Source: Xiphophorus maculatus
Taxonomy: Eukaryota > Chordata > Actinopteri > Cyprinodontiformes > Poeciliidae
Direction: 5' to 3'
DNA: 64,000 nucleotides
NCBI RefSeq assembly: GCF_002775205.1
Contig: NC_036447.1
Coordinates: 5,072,501 to 5,136,500, forward strand
Positions 49,301 through 61,149 of the stretch are shown here, one piece after another. How positions within the stretch are numbered: position 1 is the stretch's first letter; each line of letters opens with the position of its first letter. The translations under genes were made by a program, and so were the position numbers. The notes beneath the pieces were generated by a model that had not been told where the DNA came from, did not search any database, and saw only the letters and a list, made by a program, of their open reading frames with translations.

Positions 49301-49448
49301 AGTCATTTTGACTTTCTCACACTCTTTAAGGTTGAATATTTCTTTCAGCATTCACTAAAAACGAAGTAAAATTCAGATTTCTGCAATAGAAACATTTACA
49401 ATGAGCTCTGGTATTCAACATAAGTGAAGATTATGAACACTGGCTCAT
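46374..49448. other. Region between the convergent SAMD9-like and TRIM genes
   Basis: Holds both 3' UTRs. AATAAA at 46530-46535 probably serves the SAMD9-like gene; TTTATT at 49140-49145 (AATAAA on the minus strand) is a candidate for the TRIM gene. Between them the sequence is AT-rich with the foldback at 46817-46893 and several repeat-like fragments (for example 48320-48540). No coding frame is convincing. Confidence 0.5.
46817..46893. mobile_element. Miniature foldback element with TIR CTGCTCAAAAAAATAAAG
   Basis: The left arm (from 46819) and right arm (to 46891) are near-perfect complements of about 26 bp, with a short loop. TA-containing sequence flanks both sides (46817-46818 and 46894-46895). 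The same terminal word is, from memory, common in fish DNA transposons. What remains is little more than the two ends. It lies about 450 bp past the SAMD9-like stop. Confidence 0.75.
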
Positions 49449-52400
49449 TCATTCTGTCACTGCAGTAGGACAGATTACTAAAGGAGCCGCGTTCTGCCCT
49501 GATTTGTTGGTGCAGGGGCTGAAGAACGGATGGATGGTGTCTTTAAAACTGTCTGTGTAAGTAAAGATGATCAGCTTGGTCTCCACGTTGTAGAAGGACA
49601 ACAGTCCTTTATCACAGTCTATATAGACGCCGACCCGCGACGGTCTGGTGGCGACTGTCAGGCTGGTGGCCGGATCCGTTCTGAAGGCGTAGTCGGTCCG
49701 ATCCCGCAGGCTGAGGAACCAGTAGCCGTGGGCGGGGCTCACTGGGATTTTACCCTTTCTAATGACGGACCGGCTGGCTACTCCCAGGTCCCAGTCGGTT
49801 TTACTGCTGACATCCACCTGGAAGAGGACAGAGAGGGAAACATGACTGTTACATTTCAGGCGATCAATTCTGCACAAGCTAAAGTCAAGAAGTGAGAAAT
49901 TAATTAAAAGCTTTCATTTTGAATGTGGTTAATTATATCTTGATTTTTTTTTTATCTTCGCAGGTTTTGCAGTATTTATGGTGATGCATTTTAAGATGTG
50001 AATTTTTCCCAGACTTTACAAAAATACTGAAGGTAGCTAAAAAAAAATCCTGATAGAGAAGGAAAAGCTAAACAGAGAAGGAAGAGGAGGGTTTATGTTC
50101 AGACTGAACAGATTCTACATGTTTATTTTTGTTTTTTTTCAGATGGGTTAATGAAGTGGCTGTTAACCCCAAGAGCAGATAAGAAGGACTGGGGATGTTT
50201 CTGCTATCATGCCATGTTTTCCATTATTCATATTAAAGTATTTTCAGTGTTTGAATTATTAAAATAACCGGTTATGAGTGTATATTGAGAGGATTTCAAG
50301 TATTTGCAGGTTATTTGTAGCTTAAATCTACTACTGTATTCAGTGAATGCATTTGTTCACATGCCAGCCCTCCCACCTCCCAGTAATGGCGTCCTGAGGT
50401 GAATCCCTGATGGGCCATCACACACACCACGCGGTCAAACCGCTCTGGGTTGTCTGGGACCAGCTGATGGCGGTCGCCGCACTGGACCTGCTTTCCATCC
50501 GCTGAGATGATGAGGCGCGGGTGAGCTGTGCTGGGGTCCAGGGTGATGTCCTCTGCAGATTAAACACATTCATGATTAATTCCTCTTTATAAGACACTAA
50601 ATGAACAGCAAGTCTTTTACCAACCCTTACCTGATAATTCCTGAATTCTTCTTATTCCTGCAAAGAAAAAAAAAGATTAACATTTACAGTATTTATAAAT
50701 AGTTTAGAAACAATTCAAAGGCTTACTCGGGATTGGCCGAGGGAGCGGCGGAGCTGGTGACGGTTGTTGTTGGCCTGTAAACAAAACAAGAAAATTTCCT
50801 TAAATATGTTAATATATAAACATATAATCCATGCATTTTACTTCTTAAGTAAAGTATAATCTCCCAGAATGCAAGTTTATAGATATAAACCTGTTATCTA
50901 CAAAAAAGTGCATATCTTTAGATACAGACGTAGCGCCACCCAGTGGTTGTTGTTTAATTTCCCCCTGGAAGGAATAGTAGATTTTATCAGAAGTGCAATC
51001 AAGTAAAAGTAGGACCACTTCTGCATATTTGTACTCAAGTAAACGTAATAAGTAGCTGTCCAAAAAAATAACTGATCAAGAAATACTCCTAATTGTTTTT
51101 TAAAGAAGAAGTAATTGGTTATTACCCGACTCTGTATATTAGGAAATCCAAACACCTTGTTGAGAACATTTTGGATCCTTTCATTCACTTTATTAAGGAT
51201 TTCGACTTAAAATAATGCTGAGTTATTCCTGTTATTCTGAGAAGCTGTGTTTTTATGTTTTTTGTTTTTACATTTCTCCAAATTGTTCCCCAAAATGGGT
51301 TTATAGGATTATGTTGCTGCCATGTAGTAATTATAAAAGAAGCTTGTTCAGATTGGTACATGATTGTATTTTCAGCGTGGGAAATCTCAATAAAAATATT
51401 TTGGCAAAAAGAAAAAAAATCAAAAAAGATCTCAGAGTTTTCCTGGTAAATTTCTCCCTGGTTGTGAACCTACGGGCTTCTGGCAGGTTCTGCAGGTCCA
51501 GCTGGAGTCGCTCCACCATCTTACTGATGGTCCTGAGAATCCCTTCAGAGGTGGACTGAGACGACACGGAGACGTTGGACCAGTCCTTCGCCTGTGGGGG
51601 CGAGGACAAGGCAGGAAATGTCTGTGGAAGGAAAACGCCAAAGAGTTTCTTTGGTCAGTCGACTGCAGCAGAAAACATTCTGTAAACGTTTTTCTTTACA
51701 GAGGAAAAAAAGATTCAGGAAAACGACTGCAGGGCGTTCATGGTGGACTTTGAGTTATGCTGGGGATCATACTGGTTTTGGAAGGTACTGGGGCTTCAAG
51801 CATCAGTTTCATCACAAGTAACATTTTCCTGATTAATTTAGTTTTTTTACTATACTGGCAGGAATTCTACCACATTAGAACCCCAGAGCATCACTGAGCC
51901 ACCACTATGCTTCACTAGTATAGTCATGGAGTTCTTTTTAGGATATGAATTATTTTTATTCCTGTAAATACAGCAGTTTTGTACAGCAGAAAATTAGGGC
52001 TACTGAAATAAAAAAAAATTCTGATATTGTTTTCCCCTCAAAATTATTATTATTCCTCAAAAACCCAACTTTTTTTCTCAGAATTCAGAATTTTTTTCCT
52101 CAAAATTTTGACTTTTTTCCCCTCAGAATTCAAAATTCTAATTTTTCTTTTCCTCGGAGTTCTAACTTTTTCTCCCTCAAAATTCTGATTTTTATTTCCC
52201 TAAAATTTCCAACTTTTCTTCCCTCAGAATTTGGACTTTTCTTTCTCCTAATTTGGACTTTTCCCCCCTCAAAATTCTAACTTTTTCCCCTAAGAGTTCT
52301 GATTTTCTTCCCTCAGAATTTGGAATTTCCTTCCTCCTAATTCTGATTTTTGATCTTATGAAAACGTCCAAATTCTGAGGGAAAAAAACCAGAATCATTT

Positions 52401-55400
52401 ATCAACTGTTACTTTTATCGATCACGTCTCTTCCTCATGCATGCCTTTATTTATCATCCGTCTCCAATTATTCGTAAACACCAAGATACTCAACCCATAT
52501 TTTTTGAGTAATTTTTTTTATCGTTATGTTGGAATATGTAAAACATTTCCTCACCTTAAAAAACAGCACATAATCTTCAGAAACAGCCAGCTGGCCCAGA
52601 GTTGCGCTCCTCTTCTTCAGGGCAGCGATCTCCTCCTCCAGCTCTTTCAGCAAACTCCGAGCTCTGCTCTCTGCTGTTGTGACAGTCATCTCTATCACCT
52701 GGTGGGAAGAGTCGAAATAATAAAAACAGGCAGCTCTGTAACCAGCAGACATGTCTGTTTAATTATAATTAATCTGTCAGATTATTTACCTCCAAGATTC
52801 TGGATTGGCAATGCTCCACTGTAGAGATTAGCTTCGTCAAAGCACAAACAACTCCATCTGTCTCCATCTCCGCCGCAGCCTGAGTGAATCAGAAGTCTCC
52901 AGAAATTAGACTCAAGTAAGAGCAGCACTACTTCAACATATTTTTACTCAAGTAAAAGTAAAACGATGCCGTCCAAGAGATTACTCAAGTAAGAGTAGAA
53001 ACGTATTTGGTAAAAAGGCGTCTCATGTACTGAGTAACTGATCCAATTGTCATATTTCAAAATTATAATCCGATGGACCAAAATATAAACTTATGTGGAA
53101 ATTTCGGTATTTTACAAAACAAAATGAAAATAATTCACATAAATAATATAATTACAACATCAGGTAAAAGAGAAAAAAAAATCCAAATCAGTTTCTTTCA
53201 ATGAAAAACTTATGAAACTTTAACAAAAACTGCAGGTTTGTGTCTGGGCACTGCAAAAACACAAAATCTTACAAAGTAATCGATCTAGTTTCTAGTGAAA
53301 ATATCAGCTAGCTGTAGCACTTTGAGCTGACGTCACGGCAAATAAACGGCCGTCACTCTAAAATATGACAGATTCAACTAATAAAATCTGAGAGCTCACC
53401 TTTATTTCCCGAATGGAGTTGCGTATTTCTTCCACTTTCCTCTCTCTCGCGCAGATGAGCTCTTTCAACTCCATCTCATGGAGTCCTAACTGCGACTGGA
53501 GACAATAGAGATCATTTAAAATAAAAGAAAGAAAACCTTTATATAAAAAAATCACAAAAAGAAATAATCCTACAAAAAAGTCACACTAGATTTTTGAAGA
53601 GACCTGCAGGTTTTTTTTTAAAGATTTACACTGGAAAAACAAAATATTACCAATTATTTTGTCTAGTTTCTAGGACAAATATCTGAGTACACTTGAAATA
53701 AAAGTAACTTTTCAGCAAGATATAGGAGCTTGTTTTAAATAAATGATTCCTCAATATTGATAAAAACGTACTGGTTCCACTGGCAGATTATTTTATTTAT
53801 TATAAGTTAAAAACATTTTATAATCTGCCAGTGAAACTGGTACTTCTTAAAATACATTTTAAGAAATTATTGACTTAAAACAAGCTCCAACTTCTTGCTT
53901 AAAAGTTAATTGTAAGTTTTGTCTTATTTCAAGTCTACTAAGATGTCTGTACTAAAAAGTAGATAAAAAAATACTTGGTAACATTTTGTTTCTTTGCAGT
54001 GTAATTGATTTAGATTTAAACGTGTGATAACATGAGACCAGGCATTTGTAAAGCCTTATAGTTTGATACCGAGTTAGAAATCAGCATCTAACACACACAC
54101 ACACACACACCTTCTTAATGTGCCACTCTCTTTGAGCAGGGGCGACGCTGTGACCTCGGTGGTCTGCCATCTCCACACACACACTGCACACACACATGTT
54201 GTCAGTGCGGCAGAAGAACTCCAGGCCTCTCATGTGGATGGGACACAGCGGCAGGTTGGGTTGGACATCAGGGAGACTCTGAGCGGCGCCGTGCCTTTAT
54301 TGGAGACAAAACACTTCATGAATCATAAATTCTCTAAAATCAGAGAAAACTGAAAGATCACTGCAAAAACACAACATCTTTACAAGTCATTTATGTCTTG
54401 TAAAGATATTTCTAGTCCAAATATCTTAGTACAGTTGAAATAACTTACAAGTTACTTTTCAGGGAAATATATGAGCTTGTCAATAATTCCTTACTATGGA
54501 TGAAAAAGTACTAGGTCCACTGGCAGATTATTTACATTTTTCCCATGTTACAAATGAAATAATCTGCCAGTGGAACTAGAACTGGGTTGCTAGGTGACGG
54601 GCTGCGCTTGGCTGGCGTTGCTAGGTAACGGCGCCAGTGAAACTAATACGTTTTCATCAATATTATGGAATTATTTACGGAAAGCAGAAAAGCTACATAT
54701 TGCCTTCGTCTGACAGAGAATTGTAATCATAAGTTGCTAATAACAAGACTGTTTTCCCCCTGCGTTAGTAAGTTAATTTCCACCAAAAATCTGAAAATTG
54801 AACATTTGCTAGAAAATTTCCAAATTTTTTCAAGAAAATGCCTGAGATTAATCCAAGTTTTATGTAGAAAGAAACTTGCTTGAAACTCAAAAATTTCCAA
54901 ATTCCCCCCCCTAGAAGATTTCAGAGATTAATCTCAAAACAGCTAAATCTTTAGGTGGAAATTTACCCCTCTTTTATGTTTTTTTCTTACTACAATAGCC
55001 CTAATGTGCTATTGTGCTGAAGAGATATTTGTTATCATAAACAGTAATTATTTTCCTCAAAATTTCTAAAGTTTTTCTAGCAAATGTTTTACTTAAAAAA
55101 GAAAACAATAAAAAATTCTTGGTATTGATTGATGAAATACTTACATCGTGATACATTTTTTCTACCAGATCATCCAGCCCAACTTTAACATCTGTATTTT
55201 AACATCTGTTTCTTTTATTTTTGTAATTTCAGCTGTTTCAAACAGAAAGTAACATAGAGGAAGGTTCCAGAAAGGGATAAGTCACATGTCGGGTACCCCA
55301 AGGTCCAATCCTCTTATTTAATATAAGCTCCCATTAGCTCAGGTTATAACAGGAAATAAGACGCCGTAGCTACGCAGATGACACACAGCTTTACATTATG

Positions 55401-56856
55401 ATGTCACCAGGTGACTCAGAACCCATCCAATCACTGAACAGATGCCTAAAACAGATAAATGTGTGGATGTGCCAAAACTTTCTCCAGCTGAACAGAAACA
55501 AAACTGAAGTTATTATTTTTGGACCTAAACAGGAACGATCTAGAGTCAATGCACAGCTTCAGTTATTACAACTAAAAACCAGAAATCAGGCTGAAACCTG
55601 GGAGCAGTGTTGGACTCTGACCTGAACCTTCAGAGCCACATAAATACAGTCACAAAGTCGGCCTTCTATCACCTGAAGAACATTTCCAGGATTAGATCAA
55701 GATCTAGAGAAACTCATCCATGCGCTTATTAGCCGCACTGATTACTACAACAGTGTCTTCAGAGGTCTGGCTAAAAAAATCAATCAGATCCAGAACGCTG
55801 CTGCTGCCGTTCTCACTAAAACCAGGAAGATAGAGCACATCACCCCAGTTCTGTGGTCCTTACACTGTAGCTCAGAGAATAGACTTTAATATATTTCTGT
55901 TATTTTATAAATCACTGAACGGCTTAGCACCACAATATAGCAAAGAGCTGCTGTTGTCATAGCAACCTTCCAGACCTCTCAGGTCTTCTGGTTCTGGTCT
56001 GCATCCCCAGTACCAGAACTAAACACAGAGAAGCAGCTTTCAGCTTCTATGCAAAATAAATCTTGAACAAATTTCCAGAAAACTGCAAAACAGCAGAAAC
56101 ACTGAGTTCCTTTAAATCTAGACTAAAACCCAGCTGTTTAGAGTTGCTTTTAAAACATCATAAATGAAACATTTTACAATGACACTCGACTAAATGTAAT
56201 GTTTCAATTGTTGGCTGTATGTTTTATGACTTTCTATTTTTGTGTTTTTCTGATGTAAATGTCTTGTTGCTGAAATGTGCAATACAAATACAATTTGATT
56301 TGATAATGGGTGCAAACCAGTGCAGGTAATGTCTTCGTACCACCTCAGTATTGGTCTCTCTGGAGGTGTGACTGAGTTACCTGAGAGAGGGGGAGTAGGG
56401 TGGCGGCGGGTCGTGGTTGTTCTGCGTCTGGAAGCCCTGGTGAGGCGACGGCGGCGTCAGCCCCTGGAAACGTGCCATCATTTCTACCAGGAGACGTTCT
56501 GGCATCTCCCCCGGTCTCGCTGGTGGAGACGGGCCTGATTGTTGGGCCCTCAAGCCGAGATGTTCCCCTCCTCCTCCGGCTCCCCCGTCAGACTGTGACA
56601 TCTGCTTGAACTGTTCGGTGATTTCCCTCAAGGTTCGGTTTATCTGGAGCTCTGGCCGGTTGCTGAAGGACTCTTTGCACAGCGGACACTGGTAAGCCTT
56701 TGCAGCCTGCCCTCTTCCTCTGCCGTCCCAGTAGGTAGAGAGGCAGGACTGGCAGAAGCTGTGGCCACACGGGGTGGAGACTGGGTTCTTGAACATCTCC
56801 AGACATATTGAGCAGGTGAACTGTTCTTCCGAGAGAAAGGCAGCGGGAAGAGCCAT
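49449..56856 (-). CDS. TRIM-family E3 ubiquitin ligase (RING, B-box, coiled coil, PRY-SPRY), 10 coding exons
   Basis: Coding exons in transcript order: 56856-56381, 54294-54111, 53495-53400, 52879-52790, 52698-52555, 51591-51474, 50774-50727, 50657-50631, 50552-50377, 49817-49449. The joined frame gives 575 aa. Visible: C3HC4 RING at residues 15-60 (CSIC, CGHSFC, CPLC), a proline-rich linker, one B-box 2 (from C176; CPIH, then C, C and H residues), coiled-coil helices over exons 3-6, a proline-rich hinge in exon 7, then PRY ([13 protein letters not shown]) and SPRY ([37 protein letters not shown]). RING transfers ubiquitin; PRY-SPRY binds targets. Start chosen at [13 protein letters not shown] because an acceptor (ATTCAG) lies just upstream. 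It resembles the bloodthirsty/TRIM39-like fish expansion, but I cannot name an orthologue. Confidence 0.92.
52010..52400. repeat. CTCAGAATT-type degenerate tandem repeat in TRIM intron 5
   Basis: Units of about 25-40 bp of the form 'tttttcccctcagaattc(aa/tg)' recur roughly ten times. The composition resembles the other AAATTTCTGAGA-type tracts. Frames across it are low-complexity. Confidence 0.65.
53249..53310. mobile_element. Partial copy of the CACTGCAAAAACAC MITE (copy E)
   Basis: Only the left arm remains: CACTGCAAAAACACAAAATC through 'tctagtttctagtg'. In TRIM intron 3. Confidence 0.6.
53629..54001. mobile_element. CACTGCAAAAACAC MITE (copy B)
   Basis: Left end CACTGGAAAAAC, right end TTTCTTTGCAGTG; arms share 'gtctagtttcta' and its complement; TA on both sides (53627-53628 and 54002-54003). 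373 bp, in TRIM intron 2. Confidence 0.75.
54091..54110. repeat. (AC)n microsatellite at a splice donor
   Basis: The tract directly abuts TRIM exon 2 (54111). On the minus strand the donor GTGTGTGT is formed by the repeat itself. Confidence 0.8.
54359..54645. mobile_element. Disrupted copy of the CACTGCAAAAACAC MITE (copy C) with X-box-like pair
   Basis: The left arm starts at 54359. The inner arm words 'aatctgccagtggaac' follow, then two GC-rich X-box-like sites, GTTGCTAGGTGAC (54586-54598) and GTTGCTAGGTAAC (54617-54629), apparently inserted in the element. The right end is not recognisable. Confidence 0.5.
55250..56310 (+). mobile_element. L2/CR1-type LINE 3' half in TRIM intron 1
   Basis: The plus strand encodes, with frame breaks, the reverse transcriptase catalytic-to-C-terminal region: a tyrosine-alanine-aspartate-aspartate type block near 55370-55395, then [16 protein letters not shown], then a decayed 'HITPV'-type region near 55840. 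It ends with a 3' tail 'tgtgcaatacaaatacaatt'. It is antisense to the TRIM gene and truncated at its 5' end. A smaller piece of the same region is at 56940-57070. Confidence 0.8.
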
Positions 56857-56939
56857 GGCTGCTCTTCCTGAATAAAAGACACTATGATTAGATGGAAAGA
56901 CTAAACAAGCAAACATAAACAGGATGAATCATTTAAACG

Positions 56940-57070
56940 TATTTCACATGTGGGGTACCTCTGGGTTCAATCCTAGGACCCTTCCACTATCTCAGACAAT
57001 AAGCAATAAGATTAGCTACCATAGCTACGCAGGTGATGCTCAGCTCTACATTACAATATCACCAGGTGAT
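56940..57070 (+). mobile_element. Small L2-type LINE fragment
   Basis: 'taccatagctacgcaggtga' and 'atcaccaggtgataatatcag' match the reverse transcriptase active-site area of the larger element at 55360-55420. No open frame. Confidence 0.6.
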
Positions 57071-57111
57071 AATATCAGATCCTGAGCTGTTTTAAGTTGT
57101 TTTGATTCTAC

Positions 57112-57175
57112 TTTATTATAATAATAATAATAATAATAATAATACTAATAATTATTATTATTATTATTCTGTGTT
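57112..57175. repeat. (AAT)n/(ATT)n microsatellite with dyad symmetry
   Basis: TAA units switch to TTA units, so the tract can fold back on itself. Confidence 0.85.
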
Positions 57176-60100
57176 TCTTAGTCTCTTTCTTTGAATAGAT
57201 CGACTTTGTTCAGTTTGTTTTAGTTTATTTTGTTTATTTCTTCCTTGTTTCTAGTTATTCCTTGTTGCTCTTAGATCCATTTCCTGTTCCCGTTTACTCT
57301 CCCTCGCCCCCTGTGCCACTGTCTCTCTCTCTCCCCTCACACCTGCAACCTGTTAGTTAATCTCAGTACTTTGCTCCCCTTTTCTCATTCCTCCTCACTG
57401 GTTTCTCCTGTTTAATCCCATTTTGCTCCTTTTGCCTTTGTTTATTCCTGATGTTTTTTGTTCTCTGGCTCCCAGTGCTCCCATGGTTTTTTGCTTTTTT
57501 CGTTATAAATCATCATTTTAAATTTATTTTGTATTTTCTCTGTCTCTTTCTTTGTCTGATATAAACAGTTTTTATGGGTTGTAGTTAAAGGCTGCAAGGT
57601 TGGACAGGTTTTTGCACAGCAATCAGGTTCTGAGTTTGACTTTAGGTCTCCCTGCGGGTGTGTTGTTTTTCTCCGGGTTTTTCGCATGTTAGTTAATGGC
57701 CTCTCTGCATGTGTAGACCAACGTAGGCAGTGGGTAGATTGAAGAAATCTGTAATTGGGCAAACTTTTACAGTGCACTGTAACTCAGGAAACGTCTTTGG
57801 AATGACTTTTTCAGTCCGACTGCTTAAACCTTCTCCCTAACTTCATAAGGAAGTCTAATTCTGTCATATTACAAAACTGCTTCAGTTCATTATTTCCTGC
57901 TTTCACTGCCAACAAAACATTTTGGCCAAGCTGACGTCTGGATGTTTTGGATGGTATAAAACAGAGTGAAATGATGGAGAAGAGCAACATCAGAAAGTTT
58001 CAGACATTTTTGCTCTAATCTGCAGCCTCATTATACTCCTTTGCTGTCGTCTTTTAAACTTGTGTCTTTGTGACATCATGCAGGCTATTTTAGTCTCAGT
58101 CTGATAACATTTGCAGTCGTTGATGTCAACAACGTCACTGGTTAGTCAGCTATCAGATGCCTGAGATCCTAAAAAAAGTCTCGCAGTCACACGCACAAAC
58201 TCCTGGTGCCCAGGTGTGACTTTCTGAATTACATAAATCTAATTATAGAATCACAGATTTCCACTTCAAATGATAAAACAACCATGAACACTACACTGAG
58301 GCCTGTCGCAATAAGCAAAAAATTAATTAATCGCATGATACATTAAAATGAGCACAATAATTTCCATTTGCATGAATTATCGTTTTTTTTCTTTTCTCTC
58401 TTTCTACCAAAAACTGGATGACAAAAGTCTTCAAACTGGCAAATTGAAACAACAGGGGGTACACCTTTTCATTAAATTAACAATGCAAAAATTAGTTTGT
58501 GCTTTTTTAATATATATTTTTGTTCTACCTGCTTAACGATGACCTACATTTTTATGAAACTTGTATGTTTTTAAACACCCAAAATATAAAAGAGCTTCAG
58601 GCTGTTGCCTTATTAAAAGAAAAAAGGACAATCCACAAATTTTTTGGGTCACTGGTCAAATAGTTACCATTCTTGATTTGTTGTCTGGAACCGAACATAA
58701 TCATCTCATGGGCCACAGATGGCCCCCGGGCCACACTTTGGACTCCCCTGAACTAGACCAAAATGATAAGATTTTGTGCTTTTGCAGTCTACAGGTTGCA
58801 CACTTAGTAACATTTTAGACTTTTGTATTAGAGAATACACTCTATGTTAATGTGGTACTTTTACTCTTTTTATAGAACATTTTTCTCTCTTTACTTGTAC
58901 GTTTAAGTACAGTATTGATTCAAATGGAAAGGCGTTTTCTCAAGCGTCTTCTCCCAGGAGGAACTAACAGTTGAACCAGTAAGACCAGCTGCAGTGCAGG
59001 TAACACCTGTTGGCCTGTGGCGAAGCTCGGGCTTCAGGTATGCAGCGCAGACTCAGCTGTGAGCTGCACTGATTGTTCATGTTCCTGTAACATGACTCAA
59101 CACTTTCAGCGATTATTACGTTCAAAGAAACATGTTAAGTCCGTAAATAAATCATAAATCATTCCGGCTGGAGAGCCAGTCTGAAGGAAAAGCTGATTTC
59201 ATCTGAAGCTGCTAACCTTGACTGTGTTTTGAAAACATCACAAAGACAAATAATCTAAAGATGAATGGACAGAAAAAAAGAAACCGCCCGCAGAACTCAG
59301 TCAAAGGAGTCACTGCACTGTAAAAACACAAAATCTTACCAAGTATTTTTGGTCTAGTTTCTACTGCAGATATCTTAGTACAAGTTAGTTTTGAAATAAT
59401 ACAAAACTAACTTTAAGGTAAATTTTCAGGAAGCTATAGAAACTTGTTTACACTACTTCCTTACAAAAAGTCTGAGTTCAACTGGCAGATTATTGCACTT
59501 ATAAAAAGACATTTTCCCATCCTAATAAAGGATCAATATTAAGGGATTATTGACTTTAAACAAGCCGCTATATCTTCCTGACATGTTACTTCTAAATCGA
59601 TTGATCTCTTTTCAAGTGCACTAGTACACAATACTTAGTCAGATTTTGTGCTTTTGCAGTGAAAATGATATATTTTGTCATTTGGTTTCACAGAACATTA
59701 TCTTACTATAAAAAAATTAGATATAATTTGATTTTTTTTTTTTTTTAAACTGAACACTCATCCTGCTGCATTCATAGCTACTAGATGTGGATACTTATTA
59801 ACAGAACAGAGCTGTGAAAATTAAAATGTTCCTGTGGAAAATAAAAATACGGCTCAACTTTGTCTAAAGAAATATTGAAAATAAATTCAATAAAACGTTA
59901 TGCTTAAAATCTCCCACATAACTTTCCTTTAATTAAAGATTCCTGGCAATTAGTTTCAGCTAATTAACAGCTGAAACTGAATAACAATTAAGGTTATTAA
60001 TTTAATTCCTTTACTTTGATTTTATGGGACACTTTTATGGTCCCATATTATCTGTTCAATAACATATCTCTGTCATTCAATACAGTCGGACTTATTTTAT

Positions 60101-60320
60101 ATAAACTCTCTGTTTGTCTGTCCTATTCCTTCACTTTAAAAACAGAAAAGCTGAGATCATGTGACTAAAACTCATGATCTCAGCTTGTCTTACCTTTTCC
60201 TGATGACCAGAAACGTTAGATTATTTCTGCCGTTCAGTGGCCGTAAACGATGAAGCTTGGCTCCAAAATGTTCTAAATGACAACTTTGTGTTTTTCCCCT
60301 CATGTCATTCTTCTCCTTCA
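57176..60320. other. Gene-poor repeat-rich region right of the TRIM gene, left part
   Basis: 57176-57540 is T/C-rich repeat-like sequence. 57955-57961 is a TATAAAA with no coding sequence behind it. 58299-58380 matches one end of the element at 5027-6300. 58753-58793 and 59316-59661 are copies F and D of the CACTGCAAAAACAC MITE. A short frame at 58955-59000 lies between a CCCAG acceptor and a GTAACA donor, but is too short to judge. Confidence 0.45.
59316..59661. mobile_element. CACTGCAAAAACAC MITE (copy D)
   Basis: Left end CACTGTAAAAACACAAAATC, right end TTTTGCAGTG; inner words 'tttttggtctagtttcta' and 'cttagtaca' as in copy A. No clean TA duplication on this copy. About 346 bp. Confidence 0.7.
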
Positions 60321-60402
60321 GCGTGTCTAACCACTCCCTTCACCTGCTGAACGGATCCAGCCCAACCTGCTGGACAGGTGTGACGACTCCACACTGCAGG
60401 TA
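60321..60402 (+). other. Exon-like segment of unknown gene
   Basis: An acceptor-like 'ttctccttcag' precedes and a GTATAC donor follows an 81-bp segment that is open in one plus-strand frame (VSNHSLHLLNG...). It is less AT-rich than its surroundings. I recognise no family and find no partner exon with matching phase, so this is only a candidate. Confidence 0.2.
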
Positions 60403-60528
60403 TACGGGTTTCAAAACACTCTCTTATACGTCTTCATATCTGCTTTCTGCATCCTAGCACAGATGGGACAGACAGACACAGTTCGTAGATTTTACAGTCA
60501 TGGCGAACTCTGAAATATATTATGTATT

Positions 60529-60900
60529 ATTTTGTTGTATTTTGTAAGGTATGTGCTGTAAATATATGGAATTATATACTGATTTCTACAATATATGTGT
60601 TCATATATATGTATATAAATATATTAATGAACACAAATATATGTGTGTATATGTATGTTTTTATATCCCATAATTTTAATTTTTAAATATTCACCATCAT
60701 GTATTATGATCTCTATGGGAAAATGTAATGGTAATATATGTAAACATATAATCTCACAAGCATGTTCAATTTGTGGTAAATGTATTTTACACATATTCGA
60801 AATTATATAGAAACATAAACAAAATATATGTAAAGATTTATGAGCAATATATGGTAGGATATATTGAAAATATATGGAAAGTATGGAAATGTTTGTGATA
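60529..60900. repeat. ATATATG-rich tract
   Basis: The word ATATATG or its complement recurs every 10-25 bp over 370 bp. The minus-strand frame crossing it is low-complexity and not a gene. Confidence 0.6.
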
Positions 60901-60912
60901 CATTCATTAAAA

Positions 60913-61146
60913 ATGACAAGAGGAAGAAAAAAGGAACAGAGACGGGCTGAAAAGTTAAAAGCGAGAGAAAGAGATAAAGTGAAAACACCCAGGAAGTCTG
61001 CAGCTATATCTGCAAGAAGAGAGAAAAAACAGAGAGCTGAGAAACCAGTGACAAAAACATGGTACAAATTAATACAAGATGTTTCCAGTGGCAACCGCAG
61101 AACGGTGCATCCCTTCTTTCTGCTCTTAATAAAAAACCTCAGCTGA
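60913..61146 (+). CDS. Small lysine/arginine-rich open frame, unrecognised
   Basis: 77 codons from the ATG at 60913 (MTRGRKKEQRRAEKLKARER...). The first 50 residues are strongly basic and helix-like, the last 25 are not. The composition could be a nuclear-targeted first exon, a transposon protein fragment, or chance translation of purine-rich DNA. No family recognised, no neighbour to support it. Confidence 0.15.
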   Translation: MTRGRKKEQRRAEKLKARERDKVKTPRKSAAISARREKKQRAEKPVTKTWYKLIQDVSSGNRRTVHPFFLLLIKNLS

Positions 61147-61149
61147 AAC

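Noticed and set aside
49530-49895. 121-residue plus-strand frame over the TRIM last exon
   Set aside because: The minus strand encodes a clear SPRY domain here.
51331-51641. Longer minus-strand frames across TRIM exon 6
   Set aside because: They read into introns; only 51591-51474 keeps phase with neighbours.
57955-57961. TATA box upstream of a possible plus-strand gene
   Set aside because: No coding exon, CpG island or splice structure follows.
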